In this document: positions 8,012 through 16,479 of the stretch, piece after piece
How positions within the stretch are numbered: the stretch's first letter is position 1
Layout of the letters: each line of letters opens with the position of its first letter
NCBI GenBank assembly: GCA_005882315.1
Contig: VBAR01000002.1
Coordinates: 434,001 to 498,000, forward strand
Reading direction: 5' to 3'
DNA: 64,000 nucleotides
Source: Bacteroidota bacterium
GTDB lineage: Bacteria > Bacteroidota > Bacteroidia > Chitinophagales > Chitinophagaceae
Position numbers and translations under genes: made by a program
Notes under the pieces: model-generated
What the model was told of the DNA's origin: nothing
The model's database searches: none
Seen by the model: the letters and a program-made list of their open reading frames with translations, nothing else

Positions 8012-10054
8012 TTATTTTAATCCGATCCTGTAAATTCCATTGTGAAGACCAAATGTCCCTGCGAAATAGAGCGTTTTACCATCAGGAGAAAACGAGGGGT
8101 CCCATTCATCTCCAAGACTGCTGGTCAATTGCTTTTTATTGGATGTTGAAAAGTCTAATATAAAGAGATCCCAATTGTTATTAAGCTTTCCTGAGTATGC
8201 CAAAAATCGCCCATCCCTTGATATTGCTGGATCCCATTCATCATAATTTGTGTTTGTTAAATTTTTAATCTCATTTGTTATTAGATCAAAGCTGTATATG
8301 TCAAATTGGTTCTCATTCATTTTGGAAATAAAAAAAAGAAATCGTCCATCAGGGGAAAAAATTGGACGCCAGCTTTCAAAGGTTTCGCTGGTTATTTTTA
8401 TTTTTTTGCCAGTAGATAGCTCTTTAATTACGATGTATGAGTTTGACAAATCGCCGTTTTTTTTATCTTCTCTCCATTCAGCATAGGAGACCTTCAAGCC
8501 ATCGTGACTGAATGAGGGAATTGCCCCAAATAAGTTTTCCTTATCGGTGATGTATCGCCTTTCACTTCCATCTAAATTCATGATCGCTACTTTTGTTCTA
8601 TTGCTTTCCTGATTTCCTTCAGTAAATACTATTTGTAAGTTGTCTGGTGAAAGGGACGGGTGTATTTCATCGACATCATTCCAGGTCAGTCGCTGCGAAG
8701 AGTTAAGCAGGCTGTCCCCGATAAATAACTCCAGATTATTATCTCTAATGGATTGAAAAGCCAGTAGATTGTTTTTTGTAATGGAGAAATTAGGATACCT
8801 ATCTGCGGTGTTATGTTCGCTGAATGATTGATACCAGGTAAATGAATTCCCTCCAGCACCAAGAAAATTTTTGATACTATTAGCGATTTGCTGATGTCCA
8901 ATGGCGTTGAGATGTTCATCATATTGATAAAACAACTCCTGTTCTGAGTCAGCAAAATCATGCAGAAGATCTATATGTTTAATTTTATTTTCTTTACAAA
9001 TGCTATCAAGAAATTTATTCGGGAAATTCATGTCTAATTTCGATACATCGATTTTAAAACCATTAATTACTTCTTCGAAATATTTATAACTCACTTGCTC
9101 TTTCGTGGGAATTTGAATAACAATTAGGTCGGATCCATTCTTCGTAACTTCAGTGTTCAGTTGTTTTAGATAGAATGCAAAGTTCTTTAAGTCCTCTAGT
9201 TTTTTTTCACTCGAAGACTTATAAAAGATGTTATATTCTTCGTTTAATTTGTCAGAAGGGTAGAATGGCTCAACCCATCTTCCTAATGGGAGCTCTGCGG
9301 GGTTGGCATATTTTAAGTCATAAAGAAGATATCTCGCAAAGTTTGAATGCGCCATTAAATAGTCAGAAAACCCAGTTTTTCTTTCTTTTACATTCATGAA
9401 GTCATTAAAATTACAAACTTGTAAAATGACTTTTGACGGCTTGTATTTCTTGCCTTCAATTTTATAGTAATTAAATTCTTCTGGTAGGCCCCATCCGCTT
9501 ATTCCTGCGTTTAAAATTGTTTTGTCAGGAAAAGATTTGTATAGCTTGGTTGTGTAAAGATCCTCGTACTGAACTTGGGCTCCCTGGGTGTAAGAGTCGC
9601 CGATAAATAGCCAATCAACTTGCGTTACTGAAATTTCAGGTTCATCTTCGGAACTAATCCGAAAGCCTTGCCTGTTTGTAAAGTACTGAACAACGAACTC
9701 TTTGTCCCGGAACGTTTTTTTTAGATAGGGTAGATTGAAGTAATAATTTTCTTTTGGCTCGTATAAATTTTCAATGATATAGTCACTGAAGTTTGCTGTG
9801 AATATTGCTTCAGCATGTAAAAAGAGAGACAAAACAAATATTACGTTGAAAAGAAGAACACTTAATGGCTTAGTTTTTTTGTTTTGATAAAGAACAAATG
9901 TCAAAAGGATTGTAGCAAGAGGAATGCAAATTCCAATTATAATACTGTCGAATATAATAAATAGCACTACAGGATTTATCAATAAAAGTATTGATAAGAC
10001 TAAAATTATCTTTTTTAAAATAATATTATTTGTGTTATATTTTTTCTCAATCAT
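8012..10054 (-). CDS. SGNH hydrolase fused to a PD40/TolB-like propeller
   Basis: ATG 10054 is preferred over an upstream ATG at 10123 because it overlaps the previous stop by 8 bases. Residues 11-85 hold about three membrane helices. The SGNH domain follows: GDS block at 152-154 (S154 nucleophile), glycine block near 183-190, asparagine near 215-217, and DEH at 379-381. All hydrolase blocks are present. From about 430 to the end five PD40 repeats occur (SFSHDG, IFSPDG, AISRDG, SFSPDG). SGNH proteins paired with MBOAT enzymes acetylate or deacetylate polymers. The propeller fusion may bind substrate or PG-associated partners. Confidence 0.88.
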   Translation of the reverse strand: MIEKKYNTNNIILKKIILVLSILLLINPVVLFIIFDSIIIGICIPLATILLTFVLYQNKKTKPLSVLLFNVIFVLSLFLHAEAIFTANFSDYIIENLYEPKENYYFNLPYLKKTFRDKEFVVQYFTNRQGFRISSEDEPEISVTQVDWLFIGDSYTQGAQVQYEDLYTTKLYKSFPDKTILNAGISGWGLPEEFNYYKIEGKKYKPSKVILQVCNFNDFMNVKERKTGFSDYLMAHSNFARYLLYDLKYANPAELPLGRWVEPFYPSDKLNEEYNIFYKSSSEKKLEDLKNFAFYLKQLNTEVTKNGSDLIVIQIPTKEQVSYKYFEEVINGFKIDVSKLDMNFPNKFLDSICKENKIKHIDLLHDFADSEQELFYQYDEHLNAIGHQQIANSIKNFLGAGGNSFTWYQSFSEHNTADRYPNFSITKNNLLAFQSIRDNNLELFIGDSLLNSSQRLTWNDVDEIHPSLSPDNLQIVFTEGNQESNRTKVAIMNLDGSERRYITDKENLFGAIPSFSHDGLKVSYAEWREDKKNGDLSNSYIVIKELSTGKKIKITSETFESWRPIFSPDGRFLFFISKMNENQFDIYSFDLITNEIKNLTNTNYDEWDPAISRDGRFLAYSGKLNNNWDLFILDFSTSNKKQLTSSLGDEWDPSFSPDGKTLYFAGTFGLHNGIYRIGLK

Positions 10055-10850
10055 TAAAGCTAATGATTTCAGACTCCATTTTTTCTTCAATTTCGTCATC
10101 CAACAAATCGAAAAAATCTTCACGTGTTATCTGCTCAATAAAATTCACCGAAACCTGGAATTCAGCAATATTACCCTCATAATTATCCACAGTATTATCA
10201 AAGAGAAAAGCAAACATTGAATTTCTTCGTTCGAAATAAACGATTTTGAAAAAAGCTACAGGTACACATAGTTCATTCGGCCCAATCTTATTTTCGCAGG
10301 CCGAATTGAAGACGGCACCAGTAACAATATAAGCATCTTCAGCGTTTTTGACTACTTTGGATCTGATCCTATTTTCTAAATTTGCCCAAATGCCACGATT
10401 GAGAACTGCGGTTTGAGGATTAATGTTTGTATATAAAAATGTTTCGTCTTTCAATTTTTTATTCCATAAAAAATCTCCTGCTGGCACCATATGCCCTCTA
10501 TCATAGCCACTTTTCGAATAGTCTTCGTTGGATGCTGACCTAGCACCGTTTGGTAAAACTGCAGGATAATATGAATTGGTTCTTTTGACTGGAAATTTTG
10601 TTGAATCGAGAACTAATTGTTCGACGGTGAGTAAATTAAAGATATACCTGGGCAAATTATAAGTGTAACTAAAGATTACTGAGTAGCCTTCATAATACAA
10701 AATTGAATCGCCTTTGTTATTTTCGAATGCCAGATGCGTTCTGGTGGGTGGACTCCCATGTTTTTCACCAATAGTTAATTTTGCGGCACAACCCAAGTCA
10801 AAAAAACAAATGGAGTATAATATTGCTTTATAAAATTGCTTTAATTTCAT
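10047..10850 (-). CDS. DNA/RNA non-specific endonuclease (NUC1/NucA-type), exported
   Basis: ATG 10850 is chosen over 10961 because it begins a hydrophobic export signal (MKLKQFYKAILYSICFFDLG) and overlaps hxsC by 23 bases. The 267-residue protein carries the DRGH motif at 117-120 (H120 is the expected general base) and NINPQTAVLNRGIW, whose N151 should bind magnesium. This is the beta-beta-alpha-metal fold, which cleaves DNA and RNA. C21 is preceded by DLG, a weak lipobox. The nuclease sits between the Hxs maturases and the SGNH/MBOAT pair, suggesting it acts outside the cytoplasm with the HxsA product. Confidence 0.9.
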   Translation of the reverse strand: MKLKQFYKAILYSICFFDLGCAAKLTIGEKHGSPPTRTHLAFENNKGDSILYYEGYSVIFSYTYNLPRYIFNLLTVEQLVLDSTKFPVKRTNSYYPAVLPNGARSASNEDYSKSGYDRGHMVPAGDFLWNKKLKDETFLYTNINPQTAVLNRGIWANLENRIRSKVVKNAEDAYIVTGAVFNSACENKIGPNELCVPVAFFKIVYFERRNSMFAFLFDNTVDNYEGNIAEFQVSVNFIEQITREDFFDLLDDEIEEKMESEIISFND

Positions 10851-11949
10851 TGCTGTGCTTTTTTGACGTTGCGAATACCCCACCACAATCTTTGAGTTGC
10901 TTACATTTATTACATTCTTCGAGGTATTCTTTTTTCCAATCAGAAATGGAGTTCCTGGCATATTTCCAAAGGGAAGGTTTTAATAGACAATGTTGAAGAT
11001 TGTAAATAGACACATTCATTCCCATCTGGTCCAAGTATAAAACTGCTTCTTCCAATTGATTTCCATAATTCGAAGGGTCTATCCACAGGCGGTTACTGTT
11101 ATGTGGAGTGTAGCCAGTATATTCTAAACCCATGAAAGCTATATGTTCAATGAAAGGTAAATTCTTAAAAATATATCTAGCCAATGATGGAAGTCTTCTA
11201 TATGTTAATTCATGCAAGACGACTCTCAATTCAAGCCGAAAACCATAACGAGCCATATTGTGAAATCCCAGAACTGTTTGATTAAAAGCTTGCCGTGCCT
11301 GAACAATATAGTCATGGTCCTTGTAAAAGTCGGAGTACAGGGGAATGCCAAAAACAATTTTATTATAATTTATTTTTTTTAAAGATTCAGGAATGTTTTG
11401 CCAGGCGAACGCCCTTCCATTCGTTAAAACGTGAATTTCAGTATTAGGTAAATTATCTGTTATCATTTCCAGCAGCGTTATTAGCCGATCTCCTAATAAC
11501 GTTGGTTCACCCCCGGTTATTCCCAGTTCCTTTGTGGTTGATGGAATCATTGTTATAAGTCTGGTGTTAATGCCAAAAAAGAAATCTAAGTCGTCCCTAT
11601 TTTTTGGAGGCTGGGAACACATCAGGCAATTGCTATTGCATCTATCAGTTATAAACAGGGAATTATGAGTAGACTTTTGTCTAAAAAGGGTATTAACTGA
11701 TCCATCTGGGCTTATCAATAAAATGTCTGCACTCGCCAGATCAGATAACGACGGTATATTAAAAACGATTTTATTGTTAAGTAACTCACTACTAGTAAAC
11801 ACCTGAATATCCTGACTTGAGAGAATTAAATTTTCATCTGTTTCACCAGATAAGCAAATTCTTCTGGAAATATCATTCTCAGAAATGACTTTGGCAACAA
11901 TTTGTTCTGAAATGTTGTGAGGCGTTCCTTTAGTTCTTAAATTGATCAT
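10828..11949 (-). CDS. hxsC: His-Xaa-Ser system radical SAM maturase HxsC
   Basis: The 373-residue protein has a radical SAM cluster motif CNSNCLMC (C104, C108, C111) followed by GITGGEPTLLG. An N-terminal region of about 95 residues precedes it. A C-terminal cysteine set (CNKCKQLKDCGGVF) likely binds a further Fe-S cluster. HxsC is one of two radical SAM enzymes predicted to modify the HxsA repeat protein; the chemistry is not established. The gene follows hxsB by 14 bases and overlaps the nuclease gene, so the proteins are probably made together. Confidence 0.9.
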   Translation of the reverse strand: MINLRTKGTPHNISEQIVAKVISENDISRRICLSGETDENLILSSQDIQVFTSSELLNNKIVFNIPSLSDLASADILLISPDGSVNTLFRQKSTHNSLFITDRCNSNCLMCSQPPKNRDDLDFFFGINTRLITMIPSTTKELGITGGEPTLLGDRLITLLEMITDNLPNTEIHVLTNGRAFAWQNIPESLKKINYNKIVFGIPLYSDFYKDHDYIVQARQAFNQTVLGFHNMARYGFRLELRVVLHELTYRRLPSLARYIFKNLPFIEHIAFMGLEYTGYTPHNSNRLWIDPSNYGNQLEEAVLYLDQMGMNVSIYNLQHCLLKPSLWKYARNSISDWKKEYLEECNKCKQLKDCGGVFATSKKHSNEIKAIL

Positions 11950-11963
11950 TTCGTGTGAGGGAT

Positions 11964-13448
11964 TTATCCGTGTTTAATCCAAGAATATAAAATTGGCAGC
12001 AACTCTTTCCCATTTTTGTCGATAAGGTCAAATAAATAGCGAATAATTTCCATGTTTTTTCTACAAAAGTCGGATTCAGGTCTATATCCCTCAAAATCGC
12101 CTTGAGATGCATAATGAAAGACAGGGTCAGCACCACAATAGGATTGAAATCCGCAATCTGAACAGCCTGCCAGACTTTCATTCGACCAAAACTGGGAAAA
12201 GAATTTTGATTTATTTCCAAAAAACAACGAGTTATAGTTGTCCCTCACATGACCAAGGCGGAATGTAAAGTCACTGTTTTCCGCTAACATTCTTGATTCA
12301 TCGGTTGCGTATACATTGCCATCATAATTGAAAACGATAACATTGTTTATCATACCTGCCGGCGATTGCAGGTCCACATAATTAACCGGGAACGGCGTGA
12401 GAATTTTTTTCAGAATGATCGTTGTGTAGTCCTCTGTAAAAAAGCAACCATTTTTATTTAAGTCAAGAATATAATTCAACCCCGTTTTATAGAATTCAAG
12501 ATAAAGTTCAGTTTCGTATTTATTTTTGTTTTCATTTTTTAATGCAAATCCATATGGGCTTATAGGCCTTAAAAAAATATTTGTAAAACCGTTCTCTATG
12601 TAGTTATTGATAATCTCAAGAGGATACTGCAAACTTAATTTTGTTGTGGTCATTAGCGCGGAGACTTTATCTTTCCCAAGGACTGTACGAGCCCTTTTTA
12701 TTCCCTCAAGAACCATGTCATAGCTTTTGGCCCCTGATTTTGGTCGATTGGCGTTATGTATAAAATCGGGTCCATCCAACGATGTTGAAATAATTATAGC
12801 ATGTTCTTTACAGAATTGGAGTATTTCGTCTGTGAAAACTGTCGAGTTCGTACATATAACAAATGTCAAATTCTTATTAAACGTTTCATTTAATATCAAC
12901 GCCCTTTCCACTGCATACTTGATCCTGTTAAATGCCAAGAGCGGTTCGCCACCCTGGAACTCCATTGTTATAGACAGAGATGGTGAGCGAAACATATGGT
13001 CGATACCTGCGATCAAGTCGTCAACAGATATATCAAATTCATTTCGGTTCTCCGAAACCCGTGATACCTGACAATAATGACATGAATGATTGCACCTGAG
13101 AGTGACTACAAATATGTGCAGGGCAGTAAAACTTTCAAGGAACGATTTTTTTGTTCGATACCTAGTTGCCAGAACATCAATAAGAGCTGGGATTGGTTTA
13201 TCCGAAATAAAAAAATTGGCAAAAAGATCAGCATATATCGCTTCCTCTTTCTTGATTTCCTTTTTTGTTATTCTTGCAGCTGTTCCAACAGGAACAATGA
13301 GAAAGTCCCCAACCTCATTTACAATTACTTCTTTTTGTTCGTTGATTTGATGAAAACGAAATGGTAATAGATAGTAATCCACATTCACAGTCTCGTAATA
13401 CCCGGGTTCTTTAAATTTCCTGAAGTTCTGTATTGTGACTGCATCCAT
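11964..13448 (-). CDS. hxsB: His-Xaa-Ser system radical SAM maturase HxsB
   Basis: The 494-residue protein has radical SAM motif CNHSCHYC (C119, C123, C126), then FQGGEPLLAF. Its C-terminal SPASM-like domain (about 430-475) carries CSDCGFQSYCGADP and a further cysteine in DFCRKN for auxiliary Fe-S clusters. SPASM enzymes modify ribosomally made peptides. Together with HxsC it is the predicted maturase of HxsA. It follows hxsD by 11 bases. The two enzymes differ in length and motif context, so they may act on different residues or in sequence. Confidence 0.93.
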   Translation of the reverse strand: MDAVTIQNFRKFKEPGYYETVNVDYYLLPFRFHQINEQKEVIVNEVGDFLIVPVGTAARITKKEIKKEEAIYADLFANFFISDKPIPALIDVLATRYRTKKSFLESFTALHIFVVTLRCNHSCHYCQVSRVSENRNEFDISVDDLIAGIDHMFRSPSLSITMEFQGGEPLLAFNRIKYAVERALILNETFNKNLTFVICTNSTVFTDEILQFCKEHAIIISTSLDGPDFIHNANRPKSGAKSYDMVLEGIKRARTVLGKDKVSALMTTTKLSLQYPLEIINNYIENGFTNIFLRPISPYGFALKNENKNKYETELYLEFYKTGLNYILDLNKNGCFFTEDYTTIILKKILTPFPVNYVDLQSPAGMINNVIVFNYDGNVYATDESRMLAENSDFTFRLGHVRDNYNSLFFGNKSKFFSQFWSNESLAGCSDCGFQSYCGADPVFHYASQGDFEGYRPESDFCRKNMEIIRYLFDLIDKNGKELLPILYSWIKHG

Positions 13449-13459
13449 TATAAGTTGTG

Positions 13460-13825
13460 TTAGAATTTGGATGGATCGAAACCGACTGGGTCGTCAATAT
13501 TTCCTGGGGGCGGTTCATTAAATTCATCTTCAGAAGCGAAAGCCTTCGCTATTAAGATCTCCCTAATATTCTTAGTTTCTACTGACACTATTTCCCTTGT
13601 TTTAAAGTCAATAAGATCTTTTTTAATTTTTTGAATAAGCTTTTGCATATCGTCTTCTTCAGCTATATTGGCTAATTCGATTGTAAAAAGACTTTCTTTT
13701 CGGCTTATATCAACAGAATATCTATTTCCATACCAGTAAAAGCATTTATGAATTACATCTGCACTGTAAAGGGTGCTATCGATATTTAACCTAAGGGATG
13801 ATTTGTCAAGTATAATAGTTTCCAT
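13460..13825 (-). CDS. hxsD: His-Xaa-Ser system protein HxsD
   Basis: The 121-residue protein is the small partner always found with HxsB and HxsC in this system. It has SAVIHKCFYWYG-like and VDISRKESLFTIEL segments, then EIVSVETKNIREILIAKAF, the typical HxsD C-terminal half. No catalytic residue is apparent. A leader-binding or chaperone role for the maturases is a reasonable inference. It lies one base after hxsA and 11 before hxsB. Confidence 0.85.
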   Translation of the reverse strand: METIILDKSSLRLNIDSTLYSADVIHKCFYWYGNRYSVDISRKESLFTIELANIAEEDDMQKLIQKIKKDLIDFKTREIVSVETKNIREILIAKAFASEDEFNEPPPGNIDDPVGFDPSKF

Positions 13826-13826
13826 C

Positions 13827-14507
13827 CTATTTATTCTTTAAGTAATAGATGGTACTTGCATTACAAATTCCATCAGATGGCAAACCATTATCGGTCTGGA
13901 AGTTTTTCACTGCATCTTCAACTAACTGACTGAATATGGATGACCCGCTTACTTTAGTAGCTCCGTTATTTAATTTCAAATATTTTTTCTTGATAAGTAT
14001 ATTAATGAGTTCAGTTACATCAGTTCCTGACATCCCTTTTTTAAGTGTTCTTGATCCAAGTTTTAAGGAACCGGAGGTTGAGTCCTTTTTCGGTTTAAAA
14101 TTCTCCCCTGGCTTGAGTCCCGGGTTGCTCTGGATGGTATCTGGTTGTGTTTGTATCGGCTTTTGATATTCGGGGGGTGAGCTCGGTTTTGATTGCGGAA
14201 CACCACCTGTACCCGTACCAGTACCAGTACCTGTACCAGATGAACTCGAATAATGGGATCGATGTGAAGAATGTGATCTGTGGCTTCGATGTGAAATTAA
14301 ACTCACTTCATTACCGATAATTTTTTTCAATATTAGCTTGGGCTTTAAGTCATTCTTTTTAATTAATGAAGTTTCAAATCTGTCTGCGATCAAGTCTGAA
14401 CTGAAATCATTCATTTTATCCGACGCAGAGATTGAGTTTGATGTGGCAATCCCGGAAAGGGAGCCTAAAAAGACCTTTTTTAGCAAAGCAGAAAGATTCT
14501 TCCCCAT
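13827..14507 (-). CDS. hxsA: His-Xaa-Ser repeat protein HxsA with peptidoglycan-binding domain
   Basis: This 226-residue protein is the presumed substrate of the Hxs maturases. Residues 73-87 are five tandem H-x-S units (HRS HRS HSS HRS HYS). They are followed by four serines and a Gly-Thr run at about 91-100. A Pro/Lys-rich linker spans 103-145. The C-terminal domain (150-226) matches PG_binding_1: LKKGMSGTDVTELINIL and VEDAVKNFQTDNGLPSDG. The N-terminal 30 residues could serve export or maturase recognition. It is the first gene of the seven-gene operon. The product is expected to bind the cell wall after modification. Confidence 0.93.
   Translation of the reverse strand: MGKNLSALLKKVFLGSLSGIATSNSISASDKMNDFSSDLIADRFETSLIKKNDLKPKLILKKIIGNEVSLISHRSHRSHSSHRSHYSSSSGTGTGTGTGTGGVPQSKPSSPPEYQKPIQTQPDTIQSNPGLKPGENFKPKKDSTSGSLKLGSRTLKKGMSGTDVTELINILIKKKYLKLNNGATKVSGSSIFSQLVEDAVKNFQTDNGLPSDGICNASTIYYLKNK
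14202..14291 (-). repeat. In-frame coding repeats of hxsA (HxS units and Gly-Thr run)
   Basis: Bases 14247-14291 encode the five H-x-S units, and 14202-14237 the Gly-Thr run, built from a repeated 6-base GGTACN unit. Such repeats can change in number by slippage without breaking the frame. Confidence 0.7.
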
Positions 14508-14671
14508 TGGTGAAAGGTTTTGGTTTACTGTTCTTGCAATTTAAGCCTTTTTGATAATTATCTATTGAAAATTTGAAGTTTGCTTAGGGACAATTCTTGC
14601 AAATACAAAATTCCCAAACTCCGGATTGGTAAAAAAAATGGAAATTTAACTTTATTATGGTTTACTCAACA

Positions 14672-14689
14672 ACCGTATTACTACGGTAA
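14672..14689 (+). promoter_or_regulatory. Operator-like site shared with the DUF6119 gene
   Basis: ACCGTA, TTAC, TACGGT then AA lies 86 bases before the DUF4263 gene at 14776 and about 165 before hxsA. The site at 28812-28831 matches it over 18 of 20 positions, with the same central bases and the same orientation towards a downstream gene. A dimeric regulator site is likely. Confidence 0.6.
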
Positions 14690-14775
14690 GTTATGAGGTT
14701 CATGAATTAATGATATAAATTTTAGCAATTTCAAAAGATCTCAAAAATCTTTAGACACTAAAGCGATAATCTAAA

Positions 14776-15993
14776 ATGATTAATTTTTCAACTTCCGGGA
14801 ACAAAATATTTCTCCATTACACACCTGAAAGACAAGAAAATTGGGTAGATGAAGCCATAAGTAGGCGGCCCTACATAACATTAAAAAAAACGTTTACATT
14901 TTGGAAAGACCTTTATGTTACTTCTGATAAGTCACATACCGCGGAAGACGAAGCTTTTTCAGATTTTGGGGAATTTGAAACTTCGACATTTTTATTCGCA
15001 ATTTTGGACGGAGACTATTTTGGGGTGATTAAGGGAATCCTTATCAATGATTTTGATATTTACTTCCACAAAAGCATATCTCTTACTTCCGAGTGCTTTG
15101 TAGCGGATTCTAATGTTGCTGTATTTCGAATTATTTCGAAAATTTTTAAGGGAGATATTTTTATTGGAGGGGATCGCCCAAATTCTCTCCCTTTTGATGC
15201 ATATACAGACCTTCTTAAATACTTCCCTACTTTGTATGAACGAAAGAGGTATGTTGAAGCTAGGATTTCATCAGTTTTTAGAAATTATTTTGACAACGTT
15301 AAAGATGCGGAAAGGAGTTATCAAAAATACCTTGACAAAAAGCTTGCTTATCAAGGCGGAAATCTTTCGAAGACTTTTCAGGAATATGAGTTTATAAAGT
15401 ATAATATTATTCTGGATAAACTAAAAGTTATGTTGTCAGAAGAAGCACAATACAGTGAACATCAATGGCAGGAAGAGGTCCTGCAAATTGTTTTGCTTTT
15501 ATATCCCAAGTATGTGTTTGCTTTCAGAGAGGTACCAGTCTTTTCAAAGTTTACCAATGGAATTAATGAGAAGTTTTTGGATTTTCTTTTAGTCGACAGT
15601 AACGGAAATACAGATATTATCGAAATTAAAAAACCTTTTGAGAATGCCATTATGACTAAAGGTGTTTACAGAGACAATTTTATTCCACTTAGAGAATTAT
15701 CAGGAACTGTTATGCAGATAGAGAAATATATTTATTATCTCAACCGTTGGAGTGAGGAGGGGGAAAAACATCTTACTAATAGGTATAAGGACAATTTACC
15801 AGCCGGTTTTAATATAAAAATTACGAACCCAAGCGGAATAATCATAATGGGAAGGGAAAACAACCTTTCAGATGAGCAAAAACGAGATTTTGAAGTAGTA
15901 AAAAGAAAGTATAAAAATGTAGTGGATATTATAACTTATGATAGCCTCATCGAACGTTTGGAAACTACAATAAGGCAAATAAAAAGAATATGA
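14776..15993 (+). CDS. sduA: Shedu-type DUF4263 nuclease
   Basis: The 405-residue protein has an N-terminal region of unknown fold (1-225) and a C-terminal DUF4263 domain. The PD-(D/E)xK core is visible as WQEE (231-234), KFLDFLLVD (D269) and DIIEIKKP (E283, K285). The following FIPLRELSGTVMQIEKYIYYL is typical of the family. Shedu proteins give phage resistance as single-gene systems; the N-terminal domain varies and probably senses infection. It is divergent from hxsA and starts the defence island. The operator at 14672-14689 suggests regulation. Assignment is confident; phage specificity cannot be read. Confidence 0.87.
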   Translation: MINFSTSGNKIFLHYTPERQENWVDEAISRRPYITLKKTFTFWKDLYVTSDKSHTAEDEAFSDFGEFETSTFLFAILDGDYFGVIKGILINDFDIYFHKSISLTSECFVADSNVAVFRIISKIFKGDIFIGGDRPNSLPFDAYTDLLKYFPTLYERKRYVEARISSVFRNYFDNVKDAERSYQKYLDKKLAYQGGNLSKTFQEYEFIKYNIILDKLKVMLSEEAQYSEHQWQEEVLQIVLLLYPKYVFAFREVPVFSKFTNGINEKFLDFLLVDSNGNTDIIEIKKPFENAIMTKGVYRDNFIPLRELSGTVMQIEKYIYYLNRWSEEGEKHLTNRYKDNLPAGFNIKITNPSGIIIMGRENNLSDEQKRDFEVVKRKYKNVVDIITYDSLIERLETTIRQIKRI

Positions 15994-16479
15994 TTTTCAA
16001 CGCATTGATTATATATGATACATTGAAAATAAAACAACAAAGACATAATACCAGACAACGGGACTATGATTCAATCTTTTTGTATAATTAAGATAGTTTA
16101 ATCCTCTGCATAAAAAGATCGCTTTCAAAATATGAGAGTTCGTACTTAATTATTTGCGTTGTACAAATAAAAGTATTACTATGTCAGTTTGAAAAATAAA
16201 ATTTATAGAGCGGGTACTCAAAGGATTAAAAAACTCTCTACCTTTAGTGATAGTCAAATCGTACTGAAATCATGCAACGAACCAACTTACTATTTTGTAC
16301 CTTGTCTTTGTGCGCACCCACGATTTATTCCCGGGCTACAATTAAGCTGGAAGATGCAAAGAATTAAGAAATCGAGATAAAGAAAGAATTGGCTTGCATA
16401 TTTGTGACTGCATTAGATAGGTAGGTGCATAAGACTATAATAAGCAAGCGGGGCAATTAATATAGCAATATAAAATAAC
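15994..16479. other. Gap without a recognisable gene
   Basis: This AT-rich stretch shows no protein-like frame. The short frame at 16189-16380 lacks an ATG start and any family feature. A promoter for the gene at 16480 probably lies at its right end. Confidence 0.4.

Noticed and set aside
14202-14291. CRISPR-like short repeats
   Set aside because: The repeats are in-frame coding units of hxsA with no spacers; no CRISPR array was seen in the window.
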